DNA of 64,000 nucleotides, from contig NZ_BPQV01000003.1 in assembly GCF_022179465.1 (NCBI RefSeq), forward strand, positions 248,001 through 312,000, given 5' to 3'. Below the pieces are notes generated by a model that did not search any database, was not told the DNA's origin, and saw only the letters and a list, made by a program, of their open reading frames with translations. This DNA is from Methylobacterium organophilum (GTDB taxonomy: Bacteria > Pseudomonadota > Alphaproteobacteria > Rhizobiales > Beijerinckiaceae). The position numbers were made by a program, and so were the translations under genes. This document shows, one piece after another, positions 8,689-19,651 of this stretch. Each line of letters starts with the position of its first letter. Within the stretch, counting starts at the first letter, position 1.

Positions 8689-10827
8689 GTGAGTCTTCTC
8701 GATTCCGTGCAGTTCGGTTTCGGCCGGCGGTTGCCGGTCGTCCTCCAGGCGGAGGCGGCCGAATGCGGCATGGCCTGCCTGACCATGGTGCTCGGCCATC
8801 ACGGCCGCCACGTCGATCTCGGCGCCCTGCGCCGCCGCCACGCCCTGTCCCTCAAGGGCATGACGCTGCGCAACCTGATCGACCTCGCCGGCAGCATGGG
8901 CCTCGCCACCCGGGCCCTGCGGGTGGAGCTGTCCGATCTCGGCCGGCTGAAGCGGCCCTGCATCCTGCATTGGGGCCTCAACCATTTCGTGGTGCTGGCC
9001 GAGGTGCGGCCGAAGGCCATCGTGATCCACGACCCGGCCCGCGGCCGCCGGACGCTGAGCCTCGCCGAAGCCTCCCGGGAATTCACCGGCGTCGCCCTCG
9101 AGGCCACCCCGACCGCGCAGTTCGTCAAGGAGAAGAAGAGCGCGGGCCTGGCCCTGCGCGACCTGTTCCGCAATGTCGGCGGCCTGCGCGGGGCGCTGGC
9201 CCAGATCTTCGTGCTTTCCTTCGGGATCGAGCTCGTCGCGATCCTGATGCCGATCGCCTCGCAGATCGTCATCGACGAGGTGATCGTGAACGCCGATCTC
9301 GACCTGCTGCTGGTCGTGGCGATCGGCCTCGCCCTGCTGCTCGTGGTGCAGCTCGTGCTCGCCGTGGCGCGGACCTGGGCGATCATGCTCACGGGCACCA
9401 AGCTCAACTACCAATGGTCGGGCTCGCTGTTCGACCACCTCTCCCGCCTGCCCCTCGACTATTTCGAGAAGCGGCATGTCGGCGACGTGATCTCCCGCTT
9501 CGGGTCCCTCGCCACGATTCAGAAGGGGCTGACCACCGACCTCGTCCAGGCGCTGCTCGACGGCATCATGTCGATCAGCATGCTGGTGATGCTGACCATC
9601 TATGGCGGCTGGCTCGCTGTGGTGGTGATCGCCTCCACGGTGCTGACCACGCTGCTGCGGGTCTTCGCCTACTCGGCCTATCGCGAGGGCACCGAGGAAT
9701 CGATCGTGGCGGAGGCGCGCCAGCAGACGCATTTCATCGAGACCGTGCGCGGCATGGCGAGCGTGAAGCTCCTCGACCTGCGCGAGCGCCGCCGCGGCAT
9801 CTGGATGAACCATTTCGTGGCCTCGCTGAACGCGCGGCTGCGGCTGCAGCGGCTCGACCTCGTGTTCGGGCGGGCCAACGAGTTCCTGTTCGGGGCCGAC
9901 CGGCTGATCCTGCTGGTGCTCGGCGCCCGGGCGGTGATCGACCAGTCGATGTCGCTGGGCATGCTGGTCGCCTTCCTGTCCTACCGCGACCAGTTCTCCA
10001 GTCGCATCGGCAACCTGATCGATGCGGGCTTCAAGCTGCGCATGCTCAACGTGCAGACCGACCGGCTCTCCGACATCGTGCTGGCCGAGCCGGAGGAGCG
10101 CCACGAGGCGGTTCCCGTCGAGCCGGCGAGCCCGGCCATCGCCGGCAGCCCGGCCGGGGCCATCGCCGTGCGCGACCTCGGCCTGCGCTACGGCGCGGAC
10201 GAGCCCTGGATCTTCCGCAACCTCGCCTTCGCCGTGCCGGCGGGCTCCTGCTTCGCCATCACCGGCCCCTCCGGCTGCGGCAAGACCACCATGATGAAGA
10301 TCATGATGGGCCTGCTGCCGGCGAGCGAGGGCAGCGTGCTGGTCGACGGGCGCGAGATCCGCAGCCTCGGCACCGCCGCCTATCGCCGCCGCATCGCCGG
10401 CGTGATGCAGAATGACGGCCTGTTCGCCGGCTCGATCGCCGAGAACATCTCCTGCTTCGACGAGCGCCCGGACCAGGGCTGGATCGAGGAATGCGCCGCC
10501 CGCGCCGCGATCCTGGAGGACATCCGGCGCACGCCGATGGGCTTCGAGACGCTGGTGGGCGACATGGGCTCGACGCTGTCGGGCGGCCAGAAGCAGCGGG
10601 TGATCCTGGCCCGCGCCCTCTACCGGCGCCCGGAGATCCTGTTCCTCGACGAGGCGACGAGCCATCTCGACGAGGCGACCGAGGCCGCCATCGCGGCCGC
10701 CCTGCGCGAGTTCCGCATGACCCGCGTCATCGTCGCCCACCGCCCGGCCACCATCGCCCATGCCGACCAGGTGATGAGCTTCGGCCAGCCGGCGACGCAG
10801 CCCAAGGCGCTCACCGCCGCGCAGTAG
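8689..10827 (+). CDS. C39-peptidase-containing ABC exporter (bacteriocin maturation and export)
   Basis: A 712-residue bifunctional transporter starting with GTG. The N-terminal C39 peptidase has Gln20, Cys26 (ECGMAC), His99 (HWGLNHFVV) and Asp115 (HDPARG), the catalytic set that cuts double-glycine leaders. Residues about 165-440 form the six-helix ABC membrane domain. The ATPase has Walker A GPSGCGKTT (about 525), signature LSGGQKQR (about 630) and Walker B ILFLDEATSHLD, all intact. Length is standard for this family. It directly follows the HlyD-type adaptor and two double-glycine peptide genes lie upstream, which defines its substrates by context. Confidence 0.94.
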   Translation: MSLLDSVQFGFGRRLPVVLQAEAAECGMACLTMVLGHHGRHVDLGALRRRHALSLKGMTLRNLIDLAGSMGLATRALRVELSDLGRLKRPCILHWGLNHFVVLAEVRPKAIVIHDPARGRRTLSLAEASREFTGVALEATPTAQFVKEKKSAGLALRDLFRNVGGLRGALAQIFVLSFGIELVAILMPIASQIVIDEVIVNADLDLLLVVAIGLALLLVVQLVLAVARTWAIMLTGTKLNYQWSGSLFDHLSRLPLDYFEKRHVGDVISRFGSLATIQKGLTTDLVQALLDGIMSISMLVMLTIYGGWLAVVVIASTVLTTLLRVFAYSAYREGTEESIVAEARQQTHFIETVRGMASVKLLDLRERRRGIWMNHFVASLNARLRLQRLDLVFGRANEFLFGADRLILLVLGARAVIDQSMSLGMLVAFLSYRDQFSSRIGNLIDAGFKLRMLNVQTDRLSDIVLAEPEERHEAVPVEPASPAIAGSPAGAIAVRDLGLRYGADEPWIFRNLAFAVPAGSCFAITGPSGCGKTTMMKIMMGLLPASEGSVLVDGREIRSLGTAAYRRRIAGVMQNDGLFAGSIAENISCFDERPDQGWIEECAARAAILEDIRRTPMGFETLVGDMGSTLSGGQKQRVILARALYRRPEILFLDEATSHLDEATEAAIAAALREFRMTRVIVAHRPATIAHADQVMSFGQPATQPKALTAAQ

Positions 10828-10842
10828 CGGGCCTCCCCGGGA

Positions 10843-12198
10843 TCAGGCGGCCTCCCGCGGGAGGCCGTTCGTCTCGACGCGGTTCCGCCCGCTGCGCTTG
10901 GCGCGATAGAGGGCCGCGTCGGCCCGGGCGACCAGCCCGTCCGCGGTCTCTCCGGGGCGGAGAGCGGCCACGCCGAAGGAGCAGGTGCGCAGGCCCACCA
11001 CCGGCAGCTGGGTCGTCTCGATGCGCCGGCGCAGGGTCTCGGCGACCGACGCCGCCTCGGCCAGCCCGGCCCCCGGGCAGACCAGCATGAATTCCTCCCC
11101 GCCCCAGCGGCCGACCGTGTCGTCCGGGCGCCGGTCCGCGCGCAGGATGTCGGCGAAGGCCGTCAGCACCGCATCGCCCACCTTGTGGCCGTGCTGGTCG
11201 TTGATCGCCTTGAACTGGTCGATGTCGCCCAGGATCACCGCCAGACCGGCGCCCTCCCCCGCCGCCCGGGACACGCCCGCCTCCAGGGCCTCGTCGAGCT
11301 TGCGCCGGTTGAACAGGCCGGTCAGCAGATCGGTGGTGGCGAGCACCTCCAGTTCCTGCGTCCGCTCGGCGACCTTGGCCTGCAGCGTCGCATTCATCTC
11401 CCGCAGGCTCCGCATCAGCAGCGCGTTGTCGTCGGAGGACTGGCGCAGACGGCGCATCATGGTGTTGAGGGCCTCGACCAGCGCGTGCAGCTCGTGGCGC
11501 CCCCCGGCCCGAAGCACGAGGGGACGGGTCTCGGGGCAGGCGCCGTCGAGCCGCGCCACGAAGGCGCCGATCTGCGCGAGCGGGCGGCCGACCATCCCGC
11601 GGATCACGGCGGCGAAGATGAACCACAGCATCACCGTCTTGATCAGCGAATTGATCAGGATGACGACCAGGGTGTGGCGCACCTGCTCGATGGCGATGCC
11701 GGTGTCGGAGAAGACCGTCCAGGAACCGACGCGGTGGCGCCGCCCGGTCTCGTCCGTATGGATCAGGTCGAAGCTGCGGCTGAAGGGCGTACCGAGACGC
11801 GCGAAGGCCCCCTCCGGCGCAATGGCATTCGTCCGGGTGTCGTCTCCGACAAGGCCGATCGTCTCGATCCGGACCCCGTGCTCGTCCCGCACCTCGACGC
11901 CGATCACGGCCGGGATCTCGCGGATGCCGCTCAGGATGCCGCGGAGCACTTCGGCGTTGAAGCGCCACATCGCGTCCTCCAGCCCCGGCCCGAAGGTCCG
12001 CTGCATCGCCGCGACATCCTCCCGAAGGTGCTCCCGCGCATGGGCGTATTCCAGGGCGAGCTGGATGCCGGTGAGCAGCACCGCCACGAGGAAGTAACAG
12101 CCGAAGATCACGCGGATCAGGCGGCCGGCCAGGGCGGTGGGACCGGCGCCGTCCGCCTCCGGCGCAGCGGGCGCCGCGTGTCTGCGCAGAAGCGCCAT
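10843..12198 (-). CDS. Membrane-anchored diguanylate cyclase (GGEEF)
   Basis: A 451-residue cyclase that makes cyclic di-GMP from two GTP. A membrane helix at about residues 27-47, a periplasmic region of about 130 residues and a second helix (about 178-200) precede a HAMP-like linker and the GGDEF domain. The active-site loop reads GRWGGEEF near residue 366, so it should be active. RPDD five residues before it is an RxxD inhibitory site, implying product feedback. The start codon follows the solute-binding gene stop by only 8 bp, so the two are co-translated; the binding protein may supply the signal. A GTG one codon upstream (12201) is an alternative start. Confidence 0.93.
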   Translation of the reverse strand: MALLRRHAAPAAPEADGAGPTALAGRLIRVIFGCYFLVAVLLTGIQLALEYAHAREHLREDVAAMQRTFGPGLEDAMWRFNAEVLRGILSGIREIPAVIGVEVRDEHGVRIETIGLVGDDTRTNAIAPEGAFARLGTPFSRSFDLIHTDETGRRHRVGSWTVFSDTGIAIEQVRHTLVVILINSLIKTVMLWFIFAAVIRGMVGRPLAQIGAFVARLDGACPETRPLVLRAGGRHELHALVEALNTMMRRLRQSSDDNALLMRSLREMNATLQAKVAERTQELEVLATTDLLTGLFNRRKLDEALEAGVSRAAGEGAGLAVILGDIDQFKAINDQHGHKVGDAVLTAFADILRADRRPDDTVGRWGGEEFMLVCPGAGLAEAASVAETLRRRIETTQLPVVGLRTCSFGVAALRPGETADGLVARADAALYRAKRSGRNRVETNGLPREAA

Positions 12199-12205
12199 CA
12201 CCGTC

Positions 12206-13147
12206 TCACTCGCCCGTCAGGAAACGTGTGTCGTAGACGGCGCGGATCTTTTGCAGATCGGCGGGCTCGGACCAGGACTCGACGATCTCCCGCCAGGCCG
12301 CGCCCGGACGCTCCTCGCGCAGGACGGCGTTGACCCGGGCGACGACCTCCTGCCCGTTCGGCGTGTTCGCGCACATGACCCGGGAGAAGACCGGCTCCGG
12401 GGTCTCGGCGAAGGGCAGCCCGACGAAAGCCTCCTCCGCACCGAGCCGGCGGGCACCGTAGCGGGCGATGGTCGGATACTCGACGAGATAGTCGAGACGG
12501 TCGTTGAGCAGCATCCGGAAGGCTTCCGAGAACTCGGAATGGGTCGGCAGGGGCGCGTTCGCGCGCAGGAGCGCATCGATCTCGAGGCCGAGGGAGCGGT
12601 CGCGCAGGACGCTGGTACGCAGGTCGCGCCGATCCTTGAGGAGCCCGTTCAGGGAGAGCGGCCCCAGGGCGTCGAAGGTCGCCCGCCGGGGGGCGTGGAC
12701 CATGATGCGCAGGGGATAGAACATCGACACCGGCAGGGAGAAGACCGCGAAGGTCTCCCGCTCCGGGGTCTTCACCCCGCCCACGAAGCACCAGTCGGCG
12801 CCCTTGCGGATCTCGTGGAGCACCCGGGGAAACGGCACGGTCACCATCCGGTGCCGGTAGCCGTCGAGCCGCTCGATCAGGCGCTGCCGGATCCGGTCGA
12901 AGATGCCCCGGTCCCGATCCGGCCCGTCGGTGATCATGAAGGGCGCGGCGTCGTAGATCGTCCAGCCGATCTCCTTGTCCTGGGCCTTAGCCGTCCCCGG
13001 CAGAAGCGCGGCGAGGAGAAGGGCGAGGACGGCGAAGGCGCCGCGGCCACGGTCGACGACGAAGCGGGAGGGCTTCGAGAACAGCCGCCGCTCCCGCCGA
13101 TCCGGGGCCGGGGAGGCCACCACGTCGAGGCACGGGGCAGATCTCAT
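12206..13147 (-). CDS. Periplasmic solute-binding protein, family 3-like (TIGR02285-type)
   Basis: A 313-residue exported protein. A positively charged stretch and hydrophobic segment (AFAVLALLLAALLPGTAKA) form a signal peptide, followed by a bilobed binding-protein fold beginning IGWTIYDAAPFMITDG. Residues such as CFVGGVKTPERE resemble the TIGR02285 family, a subset of amino-acid-type binding proteins often found without a transporter. The downstream diguanylate cyclase overlaps its translation signals, suggesting a sensor pair: ligand capture in the periplasm, cyclic di-GMP synthesis inside. The N-terminal ~30 residues before the hydrophobic core are unusually long, so the start could lie further in. 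Ligand unknown. Confidence 0.8.
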   Translation of the reverse strand: MRSAPCLDVVASPAPDRRERRLFSKPSRFVVDRGRGAFAVLALLLAALLPGTAKAQDKEIGWTIYDAAPFMITDGPDRDRGIFDRIRQRLIERLDGYRHRMVTVPFPRVLHEIRKGADWCFVGGVKTPERETFAVFSLPVSMFYPLRIMVHAPRRATFDALGPLSLNGLLKDRRDLRTSVLRDRSLGLEIDALLRANAPLPTHSEFSEAFRMLLNDRLDYLVEYPTIARYGARRLGAEEAFVGLPFAETPEPVFSRVMCANTPNGQEVVARVNAVLREERPGAAWREIVESWSEPADLQKIRAVYDTRFLTGE

Positions 13148-13269
13148 TCGCCGGACGGATCCCACAACACGAACATGTGGTGGGCCTAGTCGCAGAAGAT
13201 GCAGAATCCCCTAAGACGCGCGACACAACTGCATACAATCAAATTACATGCAGAGATTGCAGTCCTGAC

Positions 13270-13295
13270 GCGAGGGGCGGGACATTTCCCCTCGC
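13270..13295 (-). terminator. Hairpin downstream of cysA
   Basis: Perfect 8-bp arms GCGAGGGG (13270-13277) and CCCCTCGC (13288-13295) with a 10-base loop, ten bases past the cysA stop codon. Good position for termination of the sulfate operon; no strong T-run follows. Confidence 0.5.
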
Positions 13296-13304
13296 GGGCA
13301 TTGA

Positions 13305-14486
<1,182 letters not shown>

Positions 14487-15241
14487 TGTAGAGGATCTCC
14501 ACGTGGAGCGGGATCGTGTTGGTCAGTCCGCGGATATGCCCGGACACCACCGAGACGGCCCCGAATTCGCCCATCGCCCGGGCGTTGCAGAGCAGGACGC
14601 TGTAGAGCAGGCCCCAACGGATGTTGGGCAGCGTCACCGTGAGGAAGGCGTGCAGGCCGGAGGCCCCCAGCGTCAACGCCGCTTCCTCCTCCGTGGTGCC
14701 CTGCTCCTGCATCAGCGGGATCAGCTCGCGGGCGACGAAGGGGAAGGTGACGAAGATCGTCGCGAGCACGATGCCCGGCAGCGCGAACAGGATCTGGATG
14801 CCGTGGCTCGCGAAGAAGGTGCCGAACAGGCCCTGCGCGCCGAACAGCAGCACGTAGATCAGGCCCGAGACCACCGGCGAGACCGAGAAGGGCAGGTCGA
14901 TCAGGGTGATGAGCAGGCTCTTGCCCGGGAACTCGAACTTGGCGATCGCCCAGGCGGCCGCCACGCCGAAGACCAGGTTGAAGGGCACGGCGATGGCCGC
15001 GACGATGAGGGTCAGGCGGATCGCCGAGAGCGCGTCCGGCTCCCGGAAGGTCGCGAGATAGGTCTCGAGGCCCTTCGACAGGGCCTGGGCGAAGACCGTG
15101 ACCAGCGGCAGCACCAGGAACAGCGCCAGGAACACGACCGCGATCCCGATCAACAGCCAGCGGATGCCGGCCCCTTCCGTGACGGCGCTGCGCGGCGTGG
15201 CCGGGGCCGGCGTCACGGCGAAGGTGGAGGCGGGCACGGCC

Positions 15242-16111
15242 TCAGACATAACCGAATCTCCGCCGGCTCCAGGCCTGGATCAGGTTGATCGCGAGCAGCG
15301 TCAGGAACGAGATCCCGAGCATGATCGTGGCGATGGCAGCGGCGCCCCCGTAATCGAACTCGGAGAGCTTGATGACGATGAGGAGCGGCGCGATCTCCGA
15401 GACGTAGGGCAGGTTGCCCGCGATGAAGATGATCGAGCCGTACTCGCCGACGCCCCGGGCGAAGGCCAGGGCGAAGCCGGTCAGCACCGCCGGCACCAGC
15501 GGCGGCAGCACGACCTTGGTCAGGGTGGCCAGGCGGGTCGCGCCGAGGGTGGCGGAGGCTTCCTCCACCTCCTTGTCGATCTCGGCGATGAGCGGCTGCA
15601 CCGTGCGCACGGCGAAGGGCAGCCCGATGAAGACCATGGCGATGAAGATGCCCACCGGGGTGTAGGCCGCCTGGATGCCGAGCTTGGCGAGCTGCGCGCC
15701 GACGAGGCCGGTCGGCGCGTAGAGCGAGGCGAGGGCGATGCCGGCCACCGCGGTCGGCAGGGCAAAGGGCAGATCCACCACCGCGTCGACCACCTTGCGG
15801 CCGGGGAAGCGGTAGCGCGTCAGCACCCAGGCCACGAGGAAGCCGAAGACCGAGGAGACGAGCGCCGCCACCAGCGACACGCCGAAGCTGATCCTGAGCG
15901 CGCTCGCCACCCGCGGATCGCGGGCCACCTCGACGATGCCGGAGAGGCCGATGCCCGAGGCCTTGGCCACGAGGGCCGCGAGCGGCAGCAGCACGATCAG
16001 CGTCAGGCAGGTCAGGGCGTAGCCGAAGGTGAGCCCGAAGCCCGGGATCACGCTCGGCCGGCGGAAGCGCCGGGCGGGGCGCTGCGTGGGAGGGGCGGAA
16101 GCAGCAGCCAT
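15242..16111 (-). CDS. cysT: Sulfate ABC transporter permease CysT (CysU)
   Basis: A 289-residue permease, paralogous to CysW. Six membrane helices, with the EAA-loop signature [21 protein letters not shown] and the characteristic [12 protein letters not shown] motif. The N-terminus is Arg/Pro-rich before the first helix. The sulfate-binding gene ends seven bp upstream; cysW overlaps downstream. Confidence 0.94.
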   Translation of the reverse strand: MAAASAPPTQRPARRFRRPSVIPGFGLTFGYALTCLTLIVLLPLAALVAKASGIGLSGIVEVARDPRVASALRISFGVSLVAALVSSVFGFLVAWVLTRYRFPGRKVVDAVVDLPFALPTAVAGIALASLYAPTGLVGAQLAKLGIQAAYTPVGIFIAMVFIGLPFAVRTVQPLIAEIDKEVEEASATLGATRLATLTKVVLPPLVPAVLTGFALAFARGVGEYGSIIFIAGNLPYVSEIAPLLIVIKLSEFDYGGAAAIATIMLGISFLTLLAINLIQAWSRRRFGYV

Positions 16112-16118
16112 GGGCGCC

Positions 16119-17171
16119 TCAGCGGCCGGCCTTGCTCAGCTGGTCGAACAGGCCGCCATTGTCGAAATTCTTCTTCTGGATATCGTCCCAGCCGCCCTGC
16201 AGATCCTCGATCTTGAACAGCTTGATCTCGGGCAGGAGGGCGAGGTCCTTCTTGTCGGCGGCCTCGCGCTTGATCGGCCGGTAATGGTGTTTGGCGAAGA
16301 TCGCCTGGGCCGCATCCGTGTAGAGGAACTGCAGATAGGCCTCGGCCTGCTTGCGGGTGCCCTTGGCGTCGACATTGGCGTCGACGATGGCGACCGGCGG
16401 CTCGGCGTAGATCGAGGAGGGCGGCACCACCACGTCGAACTTGTCGGCGCCGAATTCCTGCAGGACGAGGAAGGCCTCGTTCTCCCAGGTCGGCAGCACG
16501 TCGCCGAGGCCGCGCTGGGCGAAGGTCACGGTCGAGCCGCGGGCGCCGGTATCGAGAACCGGCACGTTCTTGTAGACCTGACCGACGAAGGCGTTGGCCT
16601 TCTCAGCGTTCTTGCCTTCCTTCTCGTAGGCGTAGCCCCAGGCGGCGAGGAAGTTCCAGCGCCCGCCGGCGGAGGTCTTCGGGTTGGGGGTGATGACCTT
16701 GATGTCGGGATTGACGAGGTCGGCCCAGTCCTTGACGCCCTTCGGGTTGCCCTTGCGCACCAGGAACACGACCGTCGAGGTATAGGGCAGGCCCTCGTTC
16801 GGCAGCTTGCTGCGCCAGTCGGGAGAGATCTTCTTCGAGATCTTGGAGATGGCGTCGATGTCGGAGGGGATGCCGAGGGTCACGACGTCGGCCGGCACGC
16901 CGTCGATGACGGTGCGGGCCTGGGCGCCGGAGCCGCCATGGGAGGCACGCACGGTGATCTCCTCGCCGGTCTTGGCCTTCCAGTCGGCGGCGAAGGCGGC
17001 GTTGATGTCGCGGTAGAGCTCGCGGGTCGGATCGTAGGAGACGTTGAGCAGCTCCGCCGCGCGGGCCGAGGCCGGCATCCCGAAACAGGCGATGGCGGCG
17101 AGGCCGGCCATGGCGAGGAAGCCGCTGCGGCGGGTCGCGGAACGGGCGATCTTCGAGGCGTGGGCGGTCAA
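16119..17171 (-). CDS. sbp: Sulfate-binding periplasmic protein
   Basis: A 350-residue sulfate-binding protein. The signal peptide (FLAMAGLAAIACFGMPASARA) is followed by the family opening LLNVSYDPTRELYRDINAAF; SHGGSGAQARTVIDG and the DVVTLGIPSDID segment match Sbp/CysP ligand-loop regions. The frame is open to 17444 with an ATG there, but that extension has no homology. TTG at 17171 with GGAG eight bases upstream gives a normal signal peptide. First gene of the sulfate operon. Two copies of a palindrome upstream (17243-17258 and 17396-17411) suggest regulation by sulfur status. Confidence 0.92.
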   Translation of the reverse strand: MTAHASKIARSATRRSGFLAMAGLAAIACFGMPASARAAELLNVSYDPTRELYRDINAAFAADWKAKTGEEITVRASHGGSGAQARTVIDGVPADVVTLGIPSDIDAISKISKKISPDWRSKLPNEGLPYTSTVVFLVRKGNPKGVKDWADLVNPDIKVITPNPKTSAGGRWNFLAAWGYAYEKEGKNAEKANAFVGQVYKNVPVLDTGARGSTVTFAQRGLGDVLPTWENEAFLVLQEFGADKFDVVVPPSSIYAEPPVAIVDANVDAKGTRKQAEAYLQFLYTDAAQAIFAKHHYRPIKREAADKKDLALLPEIKLFKIEDLQGGWDDIQKKNFDNGGLFDQLSKAGR

Positions 17172-17242
17172 GACGAGCTCCGGAAGCCGGACAGCCCTCC
17201 CGATCCGAGGGGCCGTTCGTTGCGTGAATGCCCGGATGTGTT

Positions 17243-17258
17243 GTTCTTTTAAAAGAAC
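17243..17258. promoter_or_regulatory. Palindrome GTTC-N8-GAAC, copy 1 (sulfate operon)
   Basis: Perfect 16-bp palindrome GTTCTTTTAAAAGAAC, 72 bp upstream of the sbp start. On the minus strand it starts three bases after TTGACAAC, so it would lie between the -35 and -10 of a promoter reading into sbp. This is where a repressor would act. The regulator is not known. Confidence 0.65.
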
Positions 17259-17395
17259 GTTGTCAAGGCAAAGCCTCCCGTCACCCCCTCGCCGATCCGG
17301 GCCTTCCTCCTCTCGGAACGGCTCATTTTCGGCAAAAATAAAACAAAGTTCTATTATTTGATGCATAAACGACAAGAACCCTCTCCACATCTGCC

Positions 17396-17411
17396 GTTCT
17401 AAAGAAAGAAC
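17396..17411. promoter_or_regulatory. Palindrome GTTC-N8-GAAC, copy 2 (sulfate operon)
   Basis: GTTCT, six bases, AGAAC: same arms and spacing as the site at 17243-17258, 153 bp away. Two copies in one promoter region argue for a real dimeric regulator site. Confidence 0.6.
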
Positions 17412-17596
17412 GTCCGCCTTGGGAGACCCAAGGGGATTGTTCATATCCGGGGCTCAAAATGATGCCCGGAGCCGGCGCTGCGCGCCCTCGCCACGGACGC
17501 ATCAGGGGCGGATACGAGGCCGTTCGGGCCTGTGCCGCGCCGGCGCGCCCTGCGGCGGTCGACCGCCGCAGGGCTCCGGAGCCGAAAGACGGTCGC

Positions 17597-19533
17597 GTGT
17601 CCAAACGCCGAAAGACACCCCAGAGCCCGCGCGCGGCGGCGGTCGGCCTGCAAGCCCTGCTCGCGGCGGTGTTCGCGCTCATCATCGTCACGGTCGTCGG
17701 CGGCCTGGTTTGGACCACCTATCGCGAGACGGCCGCCCTATCCTCGGAAGAAGCGACGGCCCGGTTCGATGCCCTGGCCTCGACCGTCGCGCAACGCCTG
17801 CGCGCGACCTTCGATCCGGGCTTGATCATGCTGGACGCGCTCGCGGCCATGCCGCTCGGGCGGATGGAGCCGCTCGCCGCAGGCCGGGTGATTCTCGCCA
17901 TCATGCAATCGGATGCGCGCCGCTCGCCCGCAGTGGCCGCCGTGCAGATCGGACGCGACGACGGCACCGCCCTCATCGTCGGGCGCCTCGACGACGACAA
18001 CCGGGAGGTCGCCGGTGCCGTCTACGTCTTCAAGGTGGTCACCGCCGCACCGGACGGCCTCGTCCAGCGCACGTACCACCTCGACGAGCAGGGCCGCGAA
18101 CTTGCCCAGACGGACACCACCCCTTCCGATTTCGATGCCCGGAACCGGCCCTGGTACACCGCCTCCGTCGTCACCCCGGAGACGATCACGACGCCGCCCT
18201 ACCGCTATATCGGCCAGCGCAACATCATCGGCGTCACCCTCGCCCGGCGTGCCACCTCCGAACCCGGCATCGTCTACGGTATCGACATCACCCTCAAGCG
18301 CCTGTCCGGGACGCTGACCGCTCTCAAGCGGTCGAGCGGTCGAGCGGCGCGGATCTGGCGCTGTTCCATCCGGGCGGCCAGCTCGTCGCCGCCACCGAAG
18401 AGGCTGCGGAGGCCGCGCCCGACCGCCCCCTCATCGACGGCCTGCCCTCCATCACCGAGGCGGGCAACCCGCTGCTGTCGGCCCTGTTCCGCGCCTATGC
18501 CGCAGGGGGCGCCGTTCGGGACAAGATCCTGTCCATCGACGAGGAAGATTACTTCGTCCGCTTCGACCGGCCGGGCGCGGAAACGGGCCTCGTCACCGCC
18601 ATCAGCATGCCGGAGAGCGTCGTCCTCGGCCCCGCAGCGGCCCTGCGCGACCGGCAGCTCATCATCGGGCTCGCGGCGATGGTGGCGGCGGCCCTCGTTT
18701 CGCTCCTGGCGGCCCGGCAGCTCACCCGCCCGCTCGGGGCCGTGACCCGGGCGATTTCCGGCATCTCCCGCTTCGAATTCGAGGCGAGCCGGGCGCGGCC
18801 CTCCCACATCCGGGAGATCGACGAGCTCTGGACCATGGTGCTGATGCTCGAACGCACCCTGCGCACCTTCACCTGCTACGTCCCGGCCCACCTCGTCCGC
18901 TCCATCGCCCGCGACCGGAAGGTGCCGATGGTCGGCGGCATCCGGCAGGAAGTGACGGTGCTGTTCACGGATGTGGAGGGATTCACGTCGATGTCGGAGC
19001 GGGCCGACCCGCACGCCCTGATGACCCAGATGTCGCGCTATTTCGGCACGATCGCCGCGGGGGTGACGGCGTCGGGCGGCTTCGTGGACAAGTATATCGG
19101 CGACAGCGTCATGGCAGTCTGGGTCTCCTCGCCCGCCTGCCAGGACCACGCCGCCCGCGCCTGCGCCGCGACGCTGGACATCGTGGCGCGCCTCGAGGCG
19201 CTCAACGCCGCCTTCCGCCGCGAGGGCCTGCCGGGCATCCGGACGCGCTACGGCCTGAACACCGGCGCGGGCATCGTCGGCCATGTCGGATCGATCGACC
19301 GGCTGAGCTACACCGTGATCGGCCACACCGTGAACGTGGCGAGCCGGCTGGAGCAGCACAACAAGCAGCTCGGAACCACGATCCTCGTCAGCGAGGACGT
19401 GGTGAAGGCCGCCGGAGCCGGCTTCGCCTTCGCGCCGGCGGGGCTTGCCGCCATCAAGGGGCTGTCCTCCGGCATCCGGGTCTACGAGCTGCGGTCCGCA
19501 GCCTCCGCCGATCAGACCGAGACCCAATTATAG
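17597..19533 (+). pseudogene. Class III adenylate/guanylate cyclase with sensor domain, frameshifted
   Basis: Two overlapping frames together give one protein of about 640 residues. The first frame holds the start (GTG at 17597; an ATG at 17459 is less likely), a membrane helix (VGLQALLAAVFALIIVTVV) and most of a periplasmic Cache-like domain. The second frame, from about 18330, has the Cache end, a second helix, a HAMP-like segment and the cyclase catalytic domain with both metal-binding aspartates (LFTDVEGFTSM and DKYIGDSVMAVW). The break coincides with a tandem copy of the 8-mer CGGTCGAG (18329-18344). Removing one copy restores a continuous frame (LKRSSGADLALF). So it is a broken or switchable class III cyclase. 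Confidence 0.88.
18328..18347 (+). repeat. 8-bp tandem duplication that shifts the cyclase frame
   Basis: CGGTCGAG occurs at 18329-18336 and again at 18337-18344, followed by a third partial CGG. Eight extra bases move the frame by two; deleting one unit joins the two halves of the cyclase exactly. Confidence 0.9.
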
Positions 19534-19646
19534 GCCAGCCACAGCCCGTGGGCGACGAGGGCCCACCAGGCCACGGTAATGCCGACCGCGCCGATCAGGC
19601 CGGCGGTCGGGATGTGCTTGCGCAGCGTCTCGGGGACCCTTCGCAT
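19512..19646 (-). CDS. Small membrane protein, 44 aa
   Basis: A 44-residue ORF directly after the WecB-type gene (5 bp gap) on the same strand. It has a basic N-terminus (MRRVPETLRKH) and one hydrophobic helix (AGLIGAVGITVAWWALVAHGLWLAY). Its end overlaps the tail of the convergent cyclase gene by 22 bp. Position in the polysaccharide operon and a clean single-span layout support a real gene; function unknown. Confidence 0.6.
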   Translation of the reverse strand: MRRVPETLRKHIPTAGLIGAVGITVAWWALVAHGLWLAYNWVSV

Positions 19647-19651
19647 CGAAC

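Larger units (their letters stand above)
17172..17596. promoter_or_regulatory. Divergent control region, sulfate operon and broken cyclase
   Basis: 425 bp with an AT-rich core (about 17230-17410). It carries two copies of GTTC-N8-GAAC and, on the minus strand, a TTGACA that abuts the nearer palindrome and could be the -35 of the sbp promoter. No gene was seen in the gap itself. Confidence 0.6.

Noticed and set aside
8668-10761. 697-residue minus-strand frame opposite the ABC exporter
   Set aside because: Shadow of the exporter, which has an intact peptidase and ATPase.
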